DNA of 64,000 nt from Xestospongia bergquistia (lineage: Eukaryota; Porifera; Demospongiae; Haplosclerida; Petrosiidae), in the NCBI GenBank assembly GCA_963965975.1, contig OZ014411.1, positions 8,433,501 to 8,497,500 on the forward strand. The letters run 5' to 3'. The notes under the pieces were generated by a model. That model saw nothing but the letters and a program-made list of their open reading frames with translations, was not told the origin of the DNA and did not search any database. Made by a program: the position numbers and the translations under genes. Below, piece by piece: positions 33,701 through 47,202 of the stretch. Numbering within the stretch: the first letter of the stretch is position 1; each line of letters begins with the position of its first letter.

Positions 33701-36700
33701 GGCTTACTATTTTTTTTGTAATCTAATGCATGCACAATCTGTTGTTTGTTTATTACGTTCATCAAATCAACTATACACAATTTTCCAACTACATACATTG
33801 TGCGAAGTACCAGATCTGAGACTGTGCCTTAAAGGCACGACCGTTACCACGCATGTCGCGATGAATCCTTACGAGATGTATCAAAGACACTTGGGAAGCA
33901 ATCAGCTGTCTGTCGTTTGTGATGTCGGCTATGTGAATTATATTTTACTTACACATTTAATAGTCTATATTGTAGAATGTCCAACGTATTGACAAATCCT
34001 ATCATAGAGTTGTGAATGTTCACCATCATATGGTGTGTAGATTACAATGAAATGTTGTGTATTATTTTATTTATGGGATTAGTTGTATTGCAAGGGATCT
34101 AGTTTTTCAAAGTGATTCAACATGACGTTGATATATATTGGTTAGGATCCAAAGTTGAATGTATGAAATCTATGATTTACAAGGCTTAACATTTATGATT
34201 TACGATGAAGGTACTGTTTGGTATAAGTGTACATGGCAGTCCCCTGTCTCTTTGGTATGTCACTCATTTGCACATCACAAGTACAATGTGGCATTTAAAC
34301 AAAGTTTTGAAAGCTATTTTATTCCTTTCATTGTATTGATCGTTTAAGTTATCCCTGGCTAGATTGGTCGACTATATGTATTAGCTTCTTTTTTGTTGGC
34401 CTGCTCTTACGTGCCATAAAACTAATAACTAATATAACAATACCCAATTATCTCATCTAAGACCTCTCTTGTTCTTGTTAGTCTTACAAATAAGCTAGAC
34501 TTGTTTTTCTACCACTTAATTGCATGCACCTTCTTTCTTTGCAAGGGTTTGGGCTCCTGACCAGATAAATTCAACTTTCTTATTGCTACCCAATCCTGAG
34601 TTACTGGCAGCTATTGTGTATCTACTAGGTTTTAAGATCATATCAGGACTGGTTTAGAAAGGAGCAAGACTCCACTAACAAAGTTAATCATCTTTGTCTT
34701 GGTTTAGTACTGCCCTGAGTTTTTATAACATTGTTGTTTGCCATTTTTCTAAGTAAACTTAATGTGGTTTGCTAGGCAACTAGAAATAGTTATTTTTAAA
34801 GCCTTATTGTCATTATTAGTGATAGGTTGTTGATTTATCTAGTATGTAAAGAACACTTCTTCACACAAGACGAAGTCAATGCCATGATTTTTTAACCAAT
34901 TTTTAATATCTTGTTCAATGAAGCGAAGCCCTTATCTCTCAAATGATCCACATGAAACAAACCAACTATAAATGCCATAGTTATGATAGCTACTTAATTC
35001 CTGCTTACATCAATGATGTTCATGTCTTAATGGTTACTGGTTTCTACTGTAAAGCCATAGAGATCAAAGTAGTCACTGATCTTTTATTACTACCTGGTAC
35101 CATTGTTGAGGTCTGAAGCCTTAGCATTCAAAGGTGAATGACCATTTATTATCACTGAATCATCTATAGGTCACATACAGTAGGACAGCACCTCAATGTA
35201 TCATAGGTCTTCTATAATGAAAGTCTCATTGTCATGTGTTTGACAGTATTCAAGCTAACCTTCTTAACAATCACAATTTTCATGTTACTTGTATGCATGT
35301 GTATAAAAACATAGTATATGGTCATTTTACATTTTAGTCTTTTGATGATATATTTTCTATAGCAGTCTTGTCATTTAATATCATTGTATGACATCAATAT
35401 CATTATAGTAGTGGAATGTTTGGTAGAGTAAAACATGTGTTTATAGTGTGAACAATTGATATTCATGAAGTGTTATAGATATTAAATGAAGTGTAGATTA
35501 TGATGAAATACAGTCCAGAGGAGGTGGACTACTTAATATGGAATGTTATAGTTTGTTTGGTGAATTGACATCTCTTGATTCTGTAATCTATGTAACACAT
35601 AAAGTGTTGATAAGTATTGTTTTGTGATAAGGATATGAAGCTTACATCTATATATAGTAGCAGGCAATATTGTGCTTATTATCGTCTGATATTTTCTAAA
35701 AAGTAAACAGTACATTAATATGTGTGCTGTATTGGTTCCAAAATAGCTGGACATTTAATTGGACATGACTTGGGATCTGAAATAATTTCAACAGCTTTCT
35801 TCAAGTAGTTTTTTTAGATGTTTAGCCAATTCTTGAAGAGTTGAAGTAACCTCAGTTTTGTTCATAACTGTAAATGACAAAGAGATGCTACATATCTTGG
35901 TACAAATTGATGTGTATATTTTTTTCTGATATGGTTTAGTGAAGGTGACCCATTTTAGATAATTTTTTTTGCCTACAATCAATACAACTTTTCAATTGTT
36001 GAACTTGGCTTTGCCAATTTGATCTCTTGTGAACATACATCATATATGTGGTGTTTACTACTTGTGTGTACAAGTAATCCTATTTGAATTAAGTATTGTG
36101 TGTTATTGTTAGGTAAATGAAGCTATTAGAATGCATTACATTTCGTCTTATGACCTGAGTTTTGTTGTTGTTTAAGCTAATGATATTACAACTAAATTAA
36201 TCACTGTTGTTGTTGTCACCTACAGTAAATCTAAGAAGTATCTTTACTGTGGACTATGGGTGGTCCTGGATCATGGGGCCATCCTTCTATTGGTGATAAC
36301 CTTAATTAAACATCTTCCTTGGTGGATTTACTCCTATGGGAGTTTAAAACCACACTGGTGAATAATGAGTGTAACACAAAACACCAAGTAGCAACTGCTA
36401 AATAATAACTGCCTTATGAATACTCTTGCCTCAACTTCAGTGAGCATTTTACACAGTGTAGTCACATTTGGACTAAATACACATTTAAGATTGTATGAAA
36501 AATACATTGGTATGTTTTGTACATGCATGATATAATGAGTGTCTTGTGTATACACAATGATCATAAATGAATATCTTGTAGTGCTTGGCAGATGACAACC
36601 ATTTTTAAATTAAACTGTTCAGTTTTTGTTTTTGATAGCTTCCAGTTCTTTTTATGTTAGAATGTGTTGTGGAAAATGAAATCTTATCCTTGCAAACGAG

Positions 36701-39213
36701 GTGTTATAGACAACAGTGGCTCAGCACAACCACCTCGTACAATGAAACCTTGTTTGTTTCAAGAGAATTTTGTCTGTCAGTATATAACTTCTAATGTAGC
36801 TGTAGGTATCCCAATTAAGCAATAAAATAAGTTTTGAAGTTTCCACTTTTCTTTATAGCACAAACATACAGATGATCATGAAATCAACTTGATATGTAAG
36901 GACTTGAGAATTACTCTCAGTCAAAGAAAACAATCATGGAAAGACTAGACAGTCAGTGATTAGGTCAATAAATGCCAAAAGTTAAAGTTTGGTTGACAAT
37001 AGCTTTAAAAGTTATCAGCAAAAAAGTTCACAATGAAGTCTTTGTCACAGAATCTGTGACTTCTGTTAATTGAATTGAAGTAGTGATCTCATGAATTCCT
37101 AACTACTGTCCTGTCAGTATATATAAATATGCTAATATCTTAGTGTATAATGTCCTCAATATTATAATTGGAGGTGTGTTGTTAAATCATTAATTACAGG
37201 CTGTTGTGTAGTAATTCTTAGTCTGTCATTGTGGGGGTGGATAATTTATCTTCTATAGTAGATGGTTTTATGATGTTACATGTTGTGTACTATACATACT
37301 AATTACTACTTGTTTATTTTAATAAATAAGAATGGCATGATGTAAGCTTGTCTACAGTATCTGGTGACTAGAACATGACTACTATAACATATCTATCTAT
37401 CTATATATATATTAGCATATGGATATAAGTGGGAAGCAATGCTTTCCTAATAATTGTTTTTTCATGTACTTCTTCATTACATTCCAATTATTCTATGACC
37501 CATATCATACAACCTGTGTATTATGTTAATGGAACATAGTCAATTGTTAATGTCATTAATAAAGTCTACCAGTTAGATTGTTTAGTGTACTGTGAAGTTT
37601 AATGTACTGCATTCTTTGATATATGTATCTGTCTGACTGTAGACCATTCTTATGACTTTTCTATTGAGATTTATTATTTCAATTAAAAATGTGAGTATTT
37701 TGTTTAGTACAAAAAACATAATTCATAAAGTAATTGCTTGTCTTTGAAATACACGAGCAGAACAACCATTGCAATCTAATTCAGAATGAGTTGTATTTGA
37801 TTAGCTTATACATGCATGCTTCATATTTGAAATATATTTCATCATTTTCTTACACATGTCAATCATTTATATATTATATGTTCATCAGGCCAGATGATGG
37901 TGTTTACTATGACTATATTCCATATATGGTCATACTCTGAGTACAATCACCCCATGATCACGTTATCTGTTGTTAGTATTAATGAGATCTTACATTGTCA
38001 CATGCTTAATTTCTTGTATTCTTTACACACATATTCACCTTGTTGTTAATAATATATTGCCCTGTCTTTCCATTAATTTTAAATAATCTTGCTCGTGATG
38101 ATCAGTAAATTATGAATTTTTTAATATGCAACTTTAGAATGGATAATACCCACTACAATTTCTGCCAGACTTTATGACTTGTGTACTGGCTACAGTTGAT
38201 CTAACCTTGTTTGTAAGGCAGTCCCTTTGGTGATGTTTACATCTGTTGCTCAAGTCTGAAGCCTTTTTAACACAACCAAATTATCAATACTTTACTCAGT
38301 GTGTACTGATAAGCTTCTATAATTATATAACACAAGTATGGCCCACCTTTTTCTTGTGGTAGATTATGCTGTTAGACTGTCTGTGTAGTGGCTTCTGTCT
38401 GCTTCTGAGAAAGGTCTAGTAAGTGCTATTGACCAGGAGGATACAATTCTGTATTTTAAAATATGGCTTGTGGCTTTCCATTTATTGTAATTTGTCAGTT
38501 ACAGTTTTTATTACTTTATGTGAATGTCATCAACATTTACCATGTTATGAGGTACTTGTACTAACATTGTAGTGATAACCATTGTAACACTGACAATGGT
38601 TTGATTCATACAAGATAACATTATGATAAGTGGAAACAAGAAAATCACTTCACCTGGTGTGTTTTAATTCCAAGTATTGGTTTTCTGTTGTAATGTTGAT
38701 GTGGCTTCAGTAATACTAGTGTGTTTAACAATGTTATGTCTTACCTGTTGGCCATAATTACCCTAGGTTTTCTTTGAATTGACTATTAAGTGCATGCTTT
38801 TCCCATTGACAGGGACCGATTACAATTCTTAACAATTTATGTTAACATTGTGTTAAGTTACTTGTTACAACTTTTCTAATAATAGACCAACCCATAACAC
38901 ACCTCTAATCCACCCAATATTGTGTCTTAAGAGTGTTTGGTTGGCTTTGTAAAGCTACTAATATGACAATGAATTTCCTAAACATTTCAAATGGATTGTT
39001 TTGCACACAATGCAATCATTGACTGTCCATGTCCAATTTCTTATATTAATACACTAACTATATTCTGATATATAGAGAAATTAAATAGGGTTGTAAATGA
39101 TTATACATTGAAGGTCAATTGCCAACTAAGTATTATCACTAGTATTAATAATCTTATTTAGCATATAATATTACACACTTAACTTTGTGCTATATTTTCT
39201 TTCTCTCAAATAG
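33701..39213. other. Probable first intron of the GAREM-like gene, no other gene seen
   Basis: 5.5 kb of AT-rich sequence with scattered short chance ORFs. No transposase, RNA gene or conserved exon recognised. Confidence 0.5.
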
Positions 39214-39223
39214 TGCTAGCAAT

Positions 39224-42200
39224 ATGAGTCAGTCTGACAATGAATCTTATGAAGTAATTGATGGGAGGTATTCTCCATCAGTACACCATCGTGTCTCCGA
39301 TAAAAGACGTGCTATGACACATACTGGTTTTACAGATACAAGAAAGTCTTCCAGTCGTTCTCCTATACCTCAGGACATCGACTTTCGTCCACCTTACCCA
39401 ACACCAAAGTCACAAGCTGTTCGTTCTCCTGCTATTCAAACAGGGTCTTCGTATCTCACCTATGATCGCATTACATTGTCGCCTGTTGCCCCTGATTATG
39501 AAATAACATCAACTTCTCCCCCTCATCAAAATGGATATCACAATTCTCCAAGTCCACTCTCTGATACACCACCTCCTCTTCCTCCTTTCAGACGTCTACC
39601 AACTAGGTATGATTTATGGGGTTATTAATATTATATGGAGATTCATTTAATATAACATGCCTCACCCTTCTCAAACAAGAATATGGTATTACTGATGTCG
39701 TGACAATATTAGCATAGTCTGACCTAACTCTAGAACATTGAGAATTGAAAGTAGTACTCTTAATCATCAGACATCTTTGCATACTGCATAGTCTTACAAC
39801 AAATTACCATTATTATCAGCAAAAATGATGTTTGTATCATTAGAGAACACAATGCACACAATCTAAAACTGAAAATAGATGCATTAAGAGATGTATGTAT
39901 ATATAAGCATACATGTATATTATACATAGTACATGTAGTAGATATTATGTGTTGCTTACATTAAACGTACATGTACATGTATATGGTGCAATTACATCTA
40001 CATGTAGTTATGCCATATATATTTACATGTAGTTTTCCTGTGTACATGTATAATACATTGATAATCAGAAGAAGTTAATATATTACATGTATAACTTACC
40101 AATTTTCTTATAGGTCATGTAGTGACTCAACAGATCATCTTAGCCAGACACCACCTTGCTCAGTGCCTCAAAATACTCATAACGGCCACTATTCTGTTCC
40201 AACATGTAACCGTCCAAGCAGCAGTCATCATGTCCACTCAAACTCAAGTTCACAGGACACTGAAGGCAGTGGTTCCGGCACTGTTAATCCAAGTTATAGC
40301 CGTCAATCTTCCACAAAGGCACGCTCAAGTTCAATGGATTCTTTCCCACCAGCCATTCATCCTGATACCTATGTACGTGATTCAATTGAGATGTCACTAA
40401 GTGTTTTTGCTGAAAACCACAAGAAAGATCTTCCAGTTCAAGTTGTTGTCACGAAGGGATTTTATGGAGCTGATGAGCGCACTTCGATCTCTGAGGGTGA
40501 CATGTTCAACATTCACTTCTTTAAGCAGACGAAAGTGGTTAAAATATCAGACACTAACAAATATTCTTATACGATTCCTCTTAATTCATCACTTGAATTT
40601 GGTCTCATCTATAATCTCCCCCCAGGTTTTAAACAACCTGATTCAAAATATCACTTTAAAACTGTTGGAGAAATATTACAACTAAAGACATTGCCTAAAG
40701 TAGTTCGTGCTATGAAAGCTTTCAAAGGGAATGGACCAGACACGTCAGTTGAACAGTACGACCTCCTGTTACTGAAAGAGGTAAAGCAAAAACGAGGTCT
40801 GAAAGCCTCTCGTGTTTTAAAATGTGTTCATGCTGGGAGTGGTGTTAAAAAGACTCTTAGCGAAGACTGTGCTGGCTGTTTCAGTGTCCGTTCTCAAGAT
40901 GTTCGACTCTTTCTTCCTGAGATTGTTGAACATATTGATCTCCCCCAGTCGGCCATATTGTATTATGGAGGTGGGGCACGTTTAGATCTCCCTCCTCACC
41001 TGATATCAAGTGAAGTAAAGATTCAAACTATGGAAATAGAAGAGTCAATGGTTGCTACAAGTATTTTGGAAGAAGATGAACAACATATGATGCGACACTA
41101 TGAAAACACACCATCCATCCCACTAGTTGACATACCAACTGACTTAGACATTGAAGTAGCTGTTATAAAACTAGCTGAGCAAGACACTGATCAGCTCTAC
41201 TCCGAGACTCGACAGCTACTCGAGAAGTTCAACCCAAGTCAAGTATCATATTTGAATTTGAAAAACAGTGTCACAGCCAGTGCACAGTCCACTTTCTTCA
41301 AAGCGATACGACAGGACCAAAATCGGCAGATTGGCATTGAAATTTTACGTCCTGAAAATGCTTTCAGAACTGCATCTAGTCAGTCATCACTAAATCGACT
41401 ATCAAATGGTTCTGACTCTTCTCGTCGACAGCTATGTACTCCAGCCGAATGTGCTAATGCTGAGGAGGTAAATTGTCGTCTGGAATCTTTAGAATCAAAT
41501 GCACACACTGTTGAAGGTAGATTAAACAGGTTTGAGTTAAAGATGCAAGGCCTTGAGAAGGACAGACCTGACCATGATGGATTAAAAAAAGATTTAATGG
41601 CTTTGAAAACAGAAATGTACAAGATAAAGAGAGATTGTGATGACGTCAGAAAGGCAGTCACTGGTAGGCAATGATTAATGGTTGGGTACAGTAATGCATG
41701 ATGGATGTGTGGATGATTTGATGGATAATGTACATTGTACAAGATTAACAAATTGTATATTAACAGTATTTGTGTTTTTGCTTACATAGACATGAAAGAT
41801 ACTATGTCAAAATTGAGCTCTAAAACTGAAAAACTTGTTCGTTCAGTTGATAGTCTACAAGCTGAAATTAAGGAACATCAGTGGGATCTTAAAGAAAATG
41901 AGAAACCAAGTAACACATATATTCAAATGTTTCCTGCAGGTAAAATGTACTAGTATACCAGTAGTCATATTTACAATTTCCTATCCTCAGGTGAAAGCAA
42001 CAGTTCAGCTCACTTGAAAAGTGGTTCTTTATCATCAGCTGAAAAGGAATCCCAGAACAAAATGTCCCTTGCAAAACTCGATTGTACACAGGTGACTTGA
42101 TGGACTGTATAATTACAATTACATATGTGCATAATATACTTACACACTTAAGCTATTTTTGTACGTAGGAACTATACATATATGGATAGTCAACAGCTCA

Positions 42201-42627
42201 ACCCCAAGGGTTGATATTGAGCTTGAATGGCCACTAGCTAGCCTCAGGCATATATTACATTATAATGTGATGTGGAATGATAATGCAGTGCTGTACTTGC
42301 TATTATATCTTTTTCAAAATGCTTTCTCTGCTTATTTACATGCATGTTGTTTTACAATACATTTACATTCTTATTTTGTATTTTTGATAGGTATGTCAGC
42401 TGTTAGCTGCTATGGGTTTAGGTTCCTATGAATCTAACTTCACTAAGGAACAAATCACAGGCGAAATACTTGCCGAACTCAATGATGAGACGCTTAAAGA
42501 TGAATTAGGCATATCTTCAAAAATTCATCGTATTAAGTTAATGAAAATCGTGACAGGTCGTCATTCAGCAATGAGTGTTTTAAATGGTGAAGATCCATAT
42601 TATGTACATCTGGGCCAACAGAGCTAA
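39224..42627 (+). CDS. GAREM-like: GAREM-like CABIT-SAM adaptor protein
   Basis: Exons 39224-39606, 40114-41663, 41790-41939, 41991-42091 and 42391-42627 join in frame to 806 residues. Residues 1-210 are Ser/Pro-rich, with a PPPLPPF proline run (possible SH3 target). About 216-440 resemble a CABIT domain, the all-beta fold of Themis and GAREM. About 579-690 are heptad-rich (ESNAHTVEGRLNRFELKMQG and following) and likely coiled coil. The last exon (729-806) is a SAM domain (VCQLLAAMGLGSYESNF ... LGISSKIHRIKLMKIV). GAREM1 (about 876 residues) has an N-terminal CABIT and C-terminal SAM and links receptor tyrosine kinases through GRB2 to ERK signalling. The coiled coil before the SAM domain is not a feature I know from GAREM. 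Cytoplasmic; function inferred from architecture. Confidence 0.75.
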
Positions 42628-42652
42628 GAAGTACTTGTATATAAAGACATAC

Positions 42653-42658
42653 AATAAA
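42653..42658 (+). terminator. AATAAA polyadenylation signal, GAREM-like gene
   Basis: Canonical hexamer 26 bp after the stop codon. Confidence 0.65.
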
Positions 42659-43194
42659 AAGTAGTAGTTTTCCAGTGACTACGTGAAATATGTTTTGTTG
42701 TTATTCATTTAATGGGTTATATATGATTATATCAATATTGAAACACAGATTGAAAAATATTTGGTTTAAAATTTATAATAAAAAATCCTTTATACTTTTG
42801 TTGAGATTTTTTTTCTTTGAATGTTTTGTACATTCTTCTTTTATATTTTTGTCTGTAAGACAAGTTATTTGTTCAGTATTTTTTTGGTTGGTGTGTGTTT
42901 TGAACCTTTAAAAATATATTAGCAAAATAATAATGTTAACCTACAAAACTTTGAATGTACATGTATACTGTGACTGTATGAAATATATAAAATTGGGACT
43001 GCCAATTAGTATTATCTGGCTATAATTGTAACAGTTAAATAAATTTTAGTCACCATATAATTATAATGTTATGGTTAAAGATGTATAAGCAAGACTATGA
43101 GATAATGAAGTGTTGAGAGGTCTAGCTGAAGCCTGGCCCAAGAGTCTATCCAATAAATATATTATTTGAAGTGCCATATGAAATAGAAGAAACG
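42659..43194. other. Spacer between convergent genes
   Basis: Separates the 3' ends of the GAREM-like gene (plus) and the GT92 gene (minus). It is T-rich and contains no recognised element. Confidence 0.6.
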
Positions 43195-46100
43195 TCAGCA
43201 GAATTTCTTTTCAATTTTTGGCATAATAGTAACAATATAACGTTTCATCACATCATCTTGTACCCATTTCTTGACAGAATGTACTCGATGTCCTAAAACT
43301 TTACGATAATGAAACGACATTCCTATTTCTTTAGGTACCCTCACTTCTTTCTTAACTCCATCATACCAATTCTTAATATCATGACAATATGCTGTAATAG
43401 TTGTGTCCAAATCTACCATCACTTTAGGATGAACGACCTCAGGATATTCGTTTCTTTGTATTCGTTTAAAATAGAATGGAATATATTGTTCTTTACATTT
43501 ACTACCAGTAACAATAGGCGAGGTTTTCTCAGAGAAAAATGTATTACCAAATTGCAAGCTAGCATATTTACTGATATCAGTGAGGTTCTTTAAATCTTCT
43601 ATCATTCCATGCCAAGTAGGATGTTTCTTTGGAACAAGAAATTCATCAATGTCATGCAAAGACATATATCTAGCTCTATGAATGTTACGATATATACATT
43701 CTGTAGCACTTGCAGCCATACCAAACTCATGAATGTTTTCTTTCATTCTCCAGTCGATGACTTCAACCAGTCCTTCCTTTATATAAGGTAACATAGACTT
43801 GTAGATATCTTCTACACGTTTCAATTGATTAGAAAAAAACATTGTAATGTAAGAAGCACCCATTGCTCTATTTAACTCTACAAATGCAACTAGAGATTCA
43901 GGTGTAACGTCATTAAATAATGCTTTCTGTAAACAAGTAGCAAAAATATTTTTTCGCTCACGTTTGTCGTAAAACACAGGCATGGTTGGTGAAAGAGTTG
44001 ATTCCTTACAATGTTGATGTTTAGTGATTTGTAAATAGTCAGGACGTCCATCAGAGACTGTTAAATCTATTCGCAATGCATGATTAATAATGTGTTCATG
44101 CCAATTTCTCATTATTTGACCATTTTTTTTCCAATGTTTCACTGGAGTACAGAATTTACTTCCATTAAACATTACCACTCTTGCATATAACTGAGGTACA
44201 TCAGGCTCAGCTTCATCATCATGTAGAACTAGGATGACTACAGAGTTACCAAATATGGGACGAGTATCATAAAATGTCATTCGACGTACCTATAAACAGT
44301 AGAGATATAGTTCATAAAATAGAGAATACAAATTGCAATGCTTAAATCATCCATCCTTGATCAATGCATAGCAACTTTGTGCCCATACATATTCAGTACA
44401 TGTATAACTGCAAACTTTTAGTAGTCATTGTACCCATATCAGGTCCATGTACTATTTGTACATGTACATAAAGTTGTATGACTTTGGATATGATTATATT
44501 TAGATTTGAGTAGTCAAGAAAACATTTTTGTAGCATCATAACCTCTTTCAGTCTACAGTCTTTGACATTATAAATTGAAATTGAAATCACTACTGAGATA
44601 ATGTCATAACTAAGAACATACGAAGACACAGGATTTACCTCATACAGTAAAAGGATACATTATATTATTGATGAGTGTAGCTTTAATCTCTAAGTTCGTC
44701 TATCCTGATTTCAAAAAATAAACTTTAGCATTAGTACTGTATACATAATAATATAAAGCTTGTAACTTTGTAGTCTTATTTATGATACTGATCTAGAAGT
44801 CTTTTAAGCAACATTGTGTTCACTAAATTTTTAAACATTTTTCTCTCCTCTTTGTTTTTTTGTGTTGCCAAATGTTGAGTCACATTTTTTCTGTGATAAG
44901 ACAAAACACATGACCTTGTGTGACTGTTGTTCAAGATTCTAGTAAAACAACTTGCATTCCTATGTATAATCAAACTACACACATGTATCTAATATAAGGT
45001 TATAATTTGTTGCTTGTTAGTTTCCTCGTGATAAGGCATTAAGTAGTTTTTACTAACCACATTGTAATCGGAAGTCAAACTCCTGCCTAACCACATTCAT
45101 ACATATACATGTATAAATGTATGTTCATAGTCTCTATCTAAAATTACACAAGACAAACAAAGTATTTAATAAATGAGGATACATGGTCTTTTTTTTACTC
45201 ACAAGTACTTTAACTTTTAATATTGTAAGCCTTAGATCCAGGCTATTTAAGGATGTTAGCAAACACTGTTTATTAACTTTACTAGTTATTGATATTTTGT
45301 CAGTACCGTACAATGTAGTCTGACAAGCAATCTGTGTACAACAACAATCTTAGTTTGCCAGTTGCAAGAATGATAGATTAAAAGTGGGTGTGGCAAATAA
45401 CAGCAAACAATCAAGACTATTAATCTCATTCCAGGATTGCTACACCCCAAGATGAAAACATTCTGGTAGATTGTTTCACTTTTTTTGGTTCAATTATCAC
45501 AATTGAGATACTTACACATCCTATATATAATAGTTATAAAAGAATATGATATTAAAGTTAGTTGAAGCAATAAAATACAAATCAGAGCGGCTAGATATTT
45601 GATAGCTACTTTTGTTAAATAAATGGACTGGAAGTGAGTTATTATTGACAGGGCTCTGCATTACTAGATACTCATTCTACAAAATCAAGTCACTAGCTTT
45701 TATAGGTAGTCTCTGACAATGACCTACTAAGCTTTGCTCTATTCAAGTAACATCGAGAAGAGTCCTCTAAGAAGACATCTGAGCCATGAAAATAACACTC
45801 CATAGAGAAGTATCATTTTTGGTGTATTTTATACATTGAACTCACTCAATAATATTTCTTCTGAAAATCTAATTAATATTGTTAATTAATCATTACATTT
45901 GAACCAAGAAAGTGAAGCAAATGACCAAACTGCTATTTTGGTCGGGGATTTAGCAGTTTAAGGACAATTAAGATGTACAGTTACTTCTTTTGACTTATTA
46001 ACTTACTAGTGTTCTTCCTTTATCAATTTCTATCCATAATTTGTCAAGGGTAGACGGATAATAAGGGCTAGCATCGTGAATAGTTGATTGTCTTGTATCA

Positions 46101-46360
46101 AAGTTCTCTTTTACTACAGTTATTGAAGGTGGTGCTTGTTGACTGTCAGTTTTATTAGCTGTTCTCTCGGGACTTAACGTTGATACTGAAATGTTAGAAA
46201 GTGATGTTGATGTCTGTCCACTACTTATAACATATGGCAATCTAACTATTACTCCTGGAGTCCATTTCAGCTTTTTAGAGAAAAATCCACAATAGAGTAA
46301 GAACAGACATATCCCAATGATCACTATGTACGTATATCTATTTCCAAGACCAAGCCTCAT
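43195..46360 (-). CDS. Family 92 glycosyltransferase (GT92/DUF23), type II membrane protein
   Basis: Two exons, 46007-46360 and 43195-44289, join at phase 0 to give 482 residues. A short cytosolic tail is followed by a signal anchor at about residues 11-27 (YIVIIGICLFLLYCGFF) and a Ser/Thr-rich stem, the layout of Golgi glycosyltransferases. The catalytic domain carries a DXD-type motif HDIDEF (Asp331, Asp333). Upstream blocks (NRAMGASYITMFF, EGLVEVIDWR) fit the GT92 fold. Characterised members such as worm GALT-1 add beta-1,4-galactose to fucose on N-glycan cores; substrate here is unknown. The intron (44290-46006) contains no recognised element. The gene is convergent with the GAREM-like gene. 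Confidence 0.85.
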
Positions 46361-46459
46361 CGCCTAAACTATATTCAAAAGTTATTTTTGATGTTCTATT
46401 TATGGGCGGAGATCATACAGGAGCATAGTAGATCCGTAGATAGTATAGACTACGTAACC

Positions 46460-46473
46460 GGATCACGTGATCC
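46460..46473. promoter_or_regulatory. 14-bp E-box palindrome upstream of the GT92 gene
   Basis: GGATCACGTGATCC is a perfect palindrome around CACGTG, 100 bp upstream of the GT92 start codon. bHLH-Zip factors bind such sites; use here is inference. Confidence 0.45.
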
Positions 46474-47202
46474 CATAGAACTGAATGAACATTCCAAAAC
46501 GCACCTCTGTGTCCAAAGAAATCAATTAATTTTTATTACCTGACATTGTAAACTGGACACACACTTACCTGTATTGTATTACTCTATAAAGACATTAGTG
46601 TTATTTTTATTTATCAACACATTGACTATATATATATATTTTTTACATTATATTATTAAAAATAGTCAATAATACAGACATTCACTTTTAAATTAGTTAT
46701 TTTTCGATGAAAATGGCATTAAAAGTACTTTTGTAGCTCTTTCTTCTTACAGCAATGTTACCACTAAAAGTTTTAGGACAAATTATTTAGAACAAATAAG
46801 AACACGTTGGTTTAGACTGTTTTTATGTTAGTAAAGTCGCGCTATTCTAATGGAAAACACTAAAAACAATGTAAGATATAAGTCCAATTTTGGGACTATA
46901 GCCATTGTTGTAAGTTATGTAGACATAAATTACAGCTTGTCATCTAAAGACGAAAGATTGTTGGTTTAGCTTGTTCTTATTTGCTATGGCAATCTCCTGT
47001 CATAGTTATGCAAGATACAAAATACGCCTAGACTAAATAATTATTCATAATTAATCTCCTTTCAGGTGGGTAAGAGACTGTACCACAGATCAATTCCCAA
47101 GTCTTTAATTGTATCTCTTCCAATGCAAAGTAAATGTATTATATTCATGCTCCTTTCCAAGTTTCCATTCCTTGTATGTGCTAAGAGATTCCATTCCTTG
47201 GG
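46474..47202. other. Intergenic, no gene recognised
   Basis: AT-rich, with an (AT)n run near 46628. Nothing identifiable. Confidence 0.6.

Noticed and set aside
40122-40400. 92-codon plus ORF
   Set aside because: Alternate frame inside GAREM-like exon 2.
41380-41751. 123-codon minus-strand ORF
   Set aside because: Shadow of the GAREM-like coding sequence on the opposite strand.
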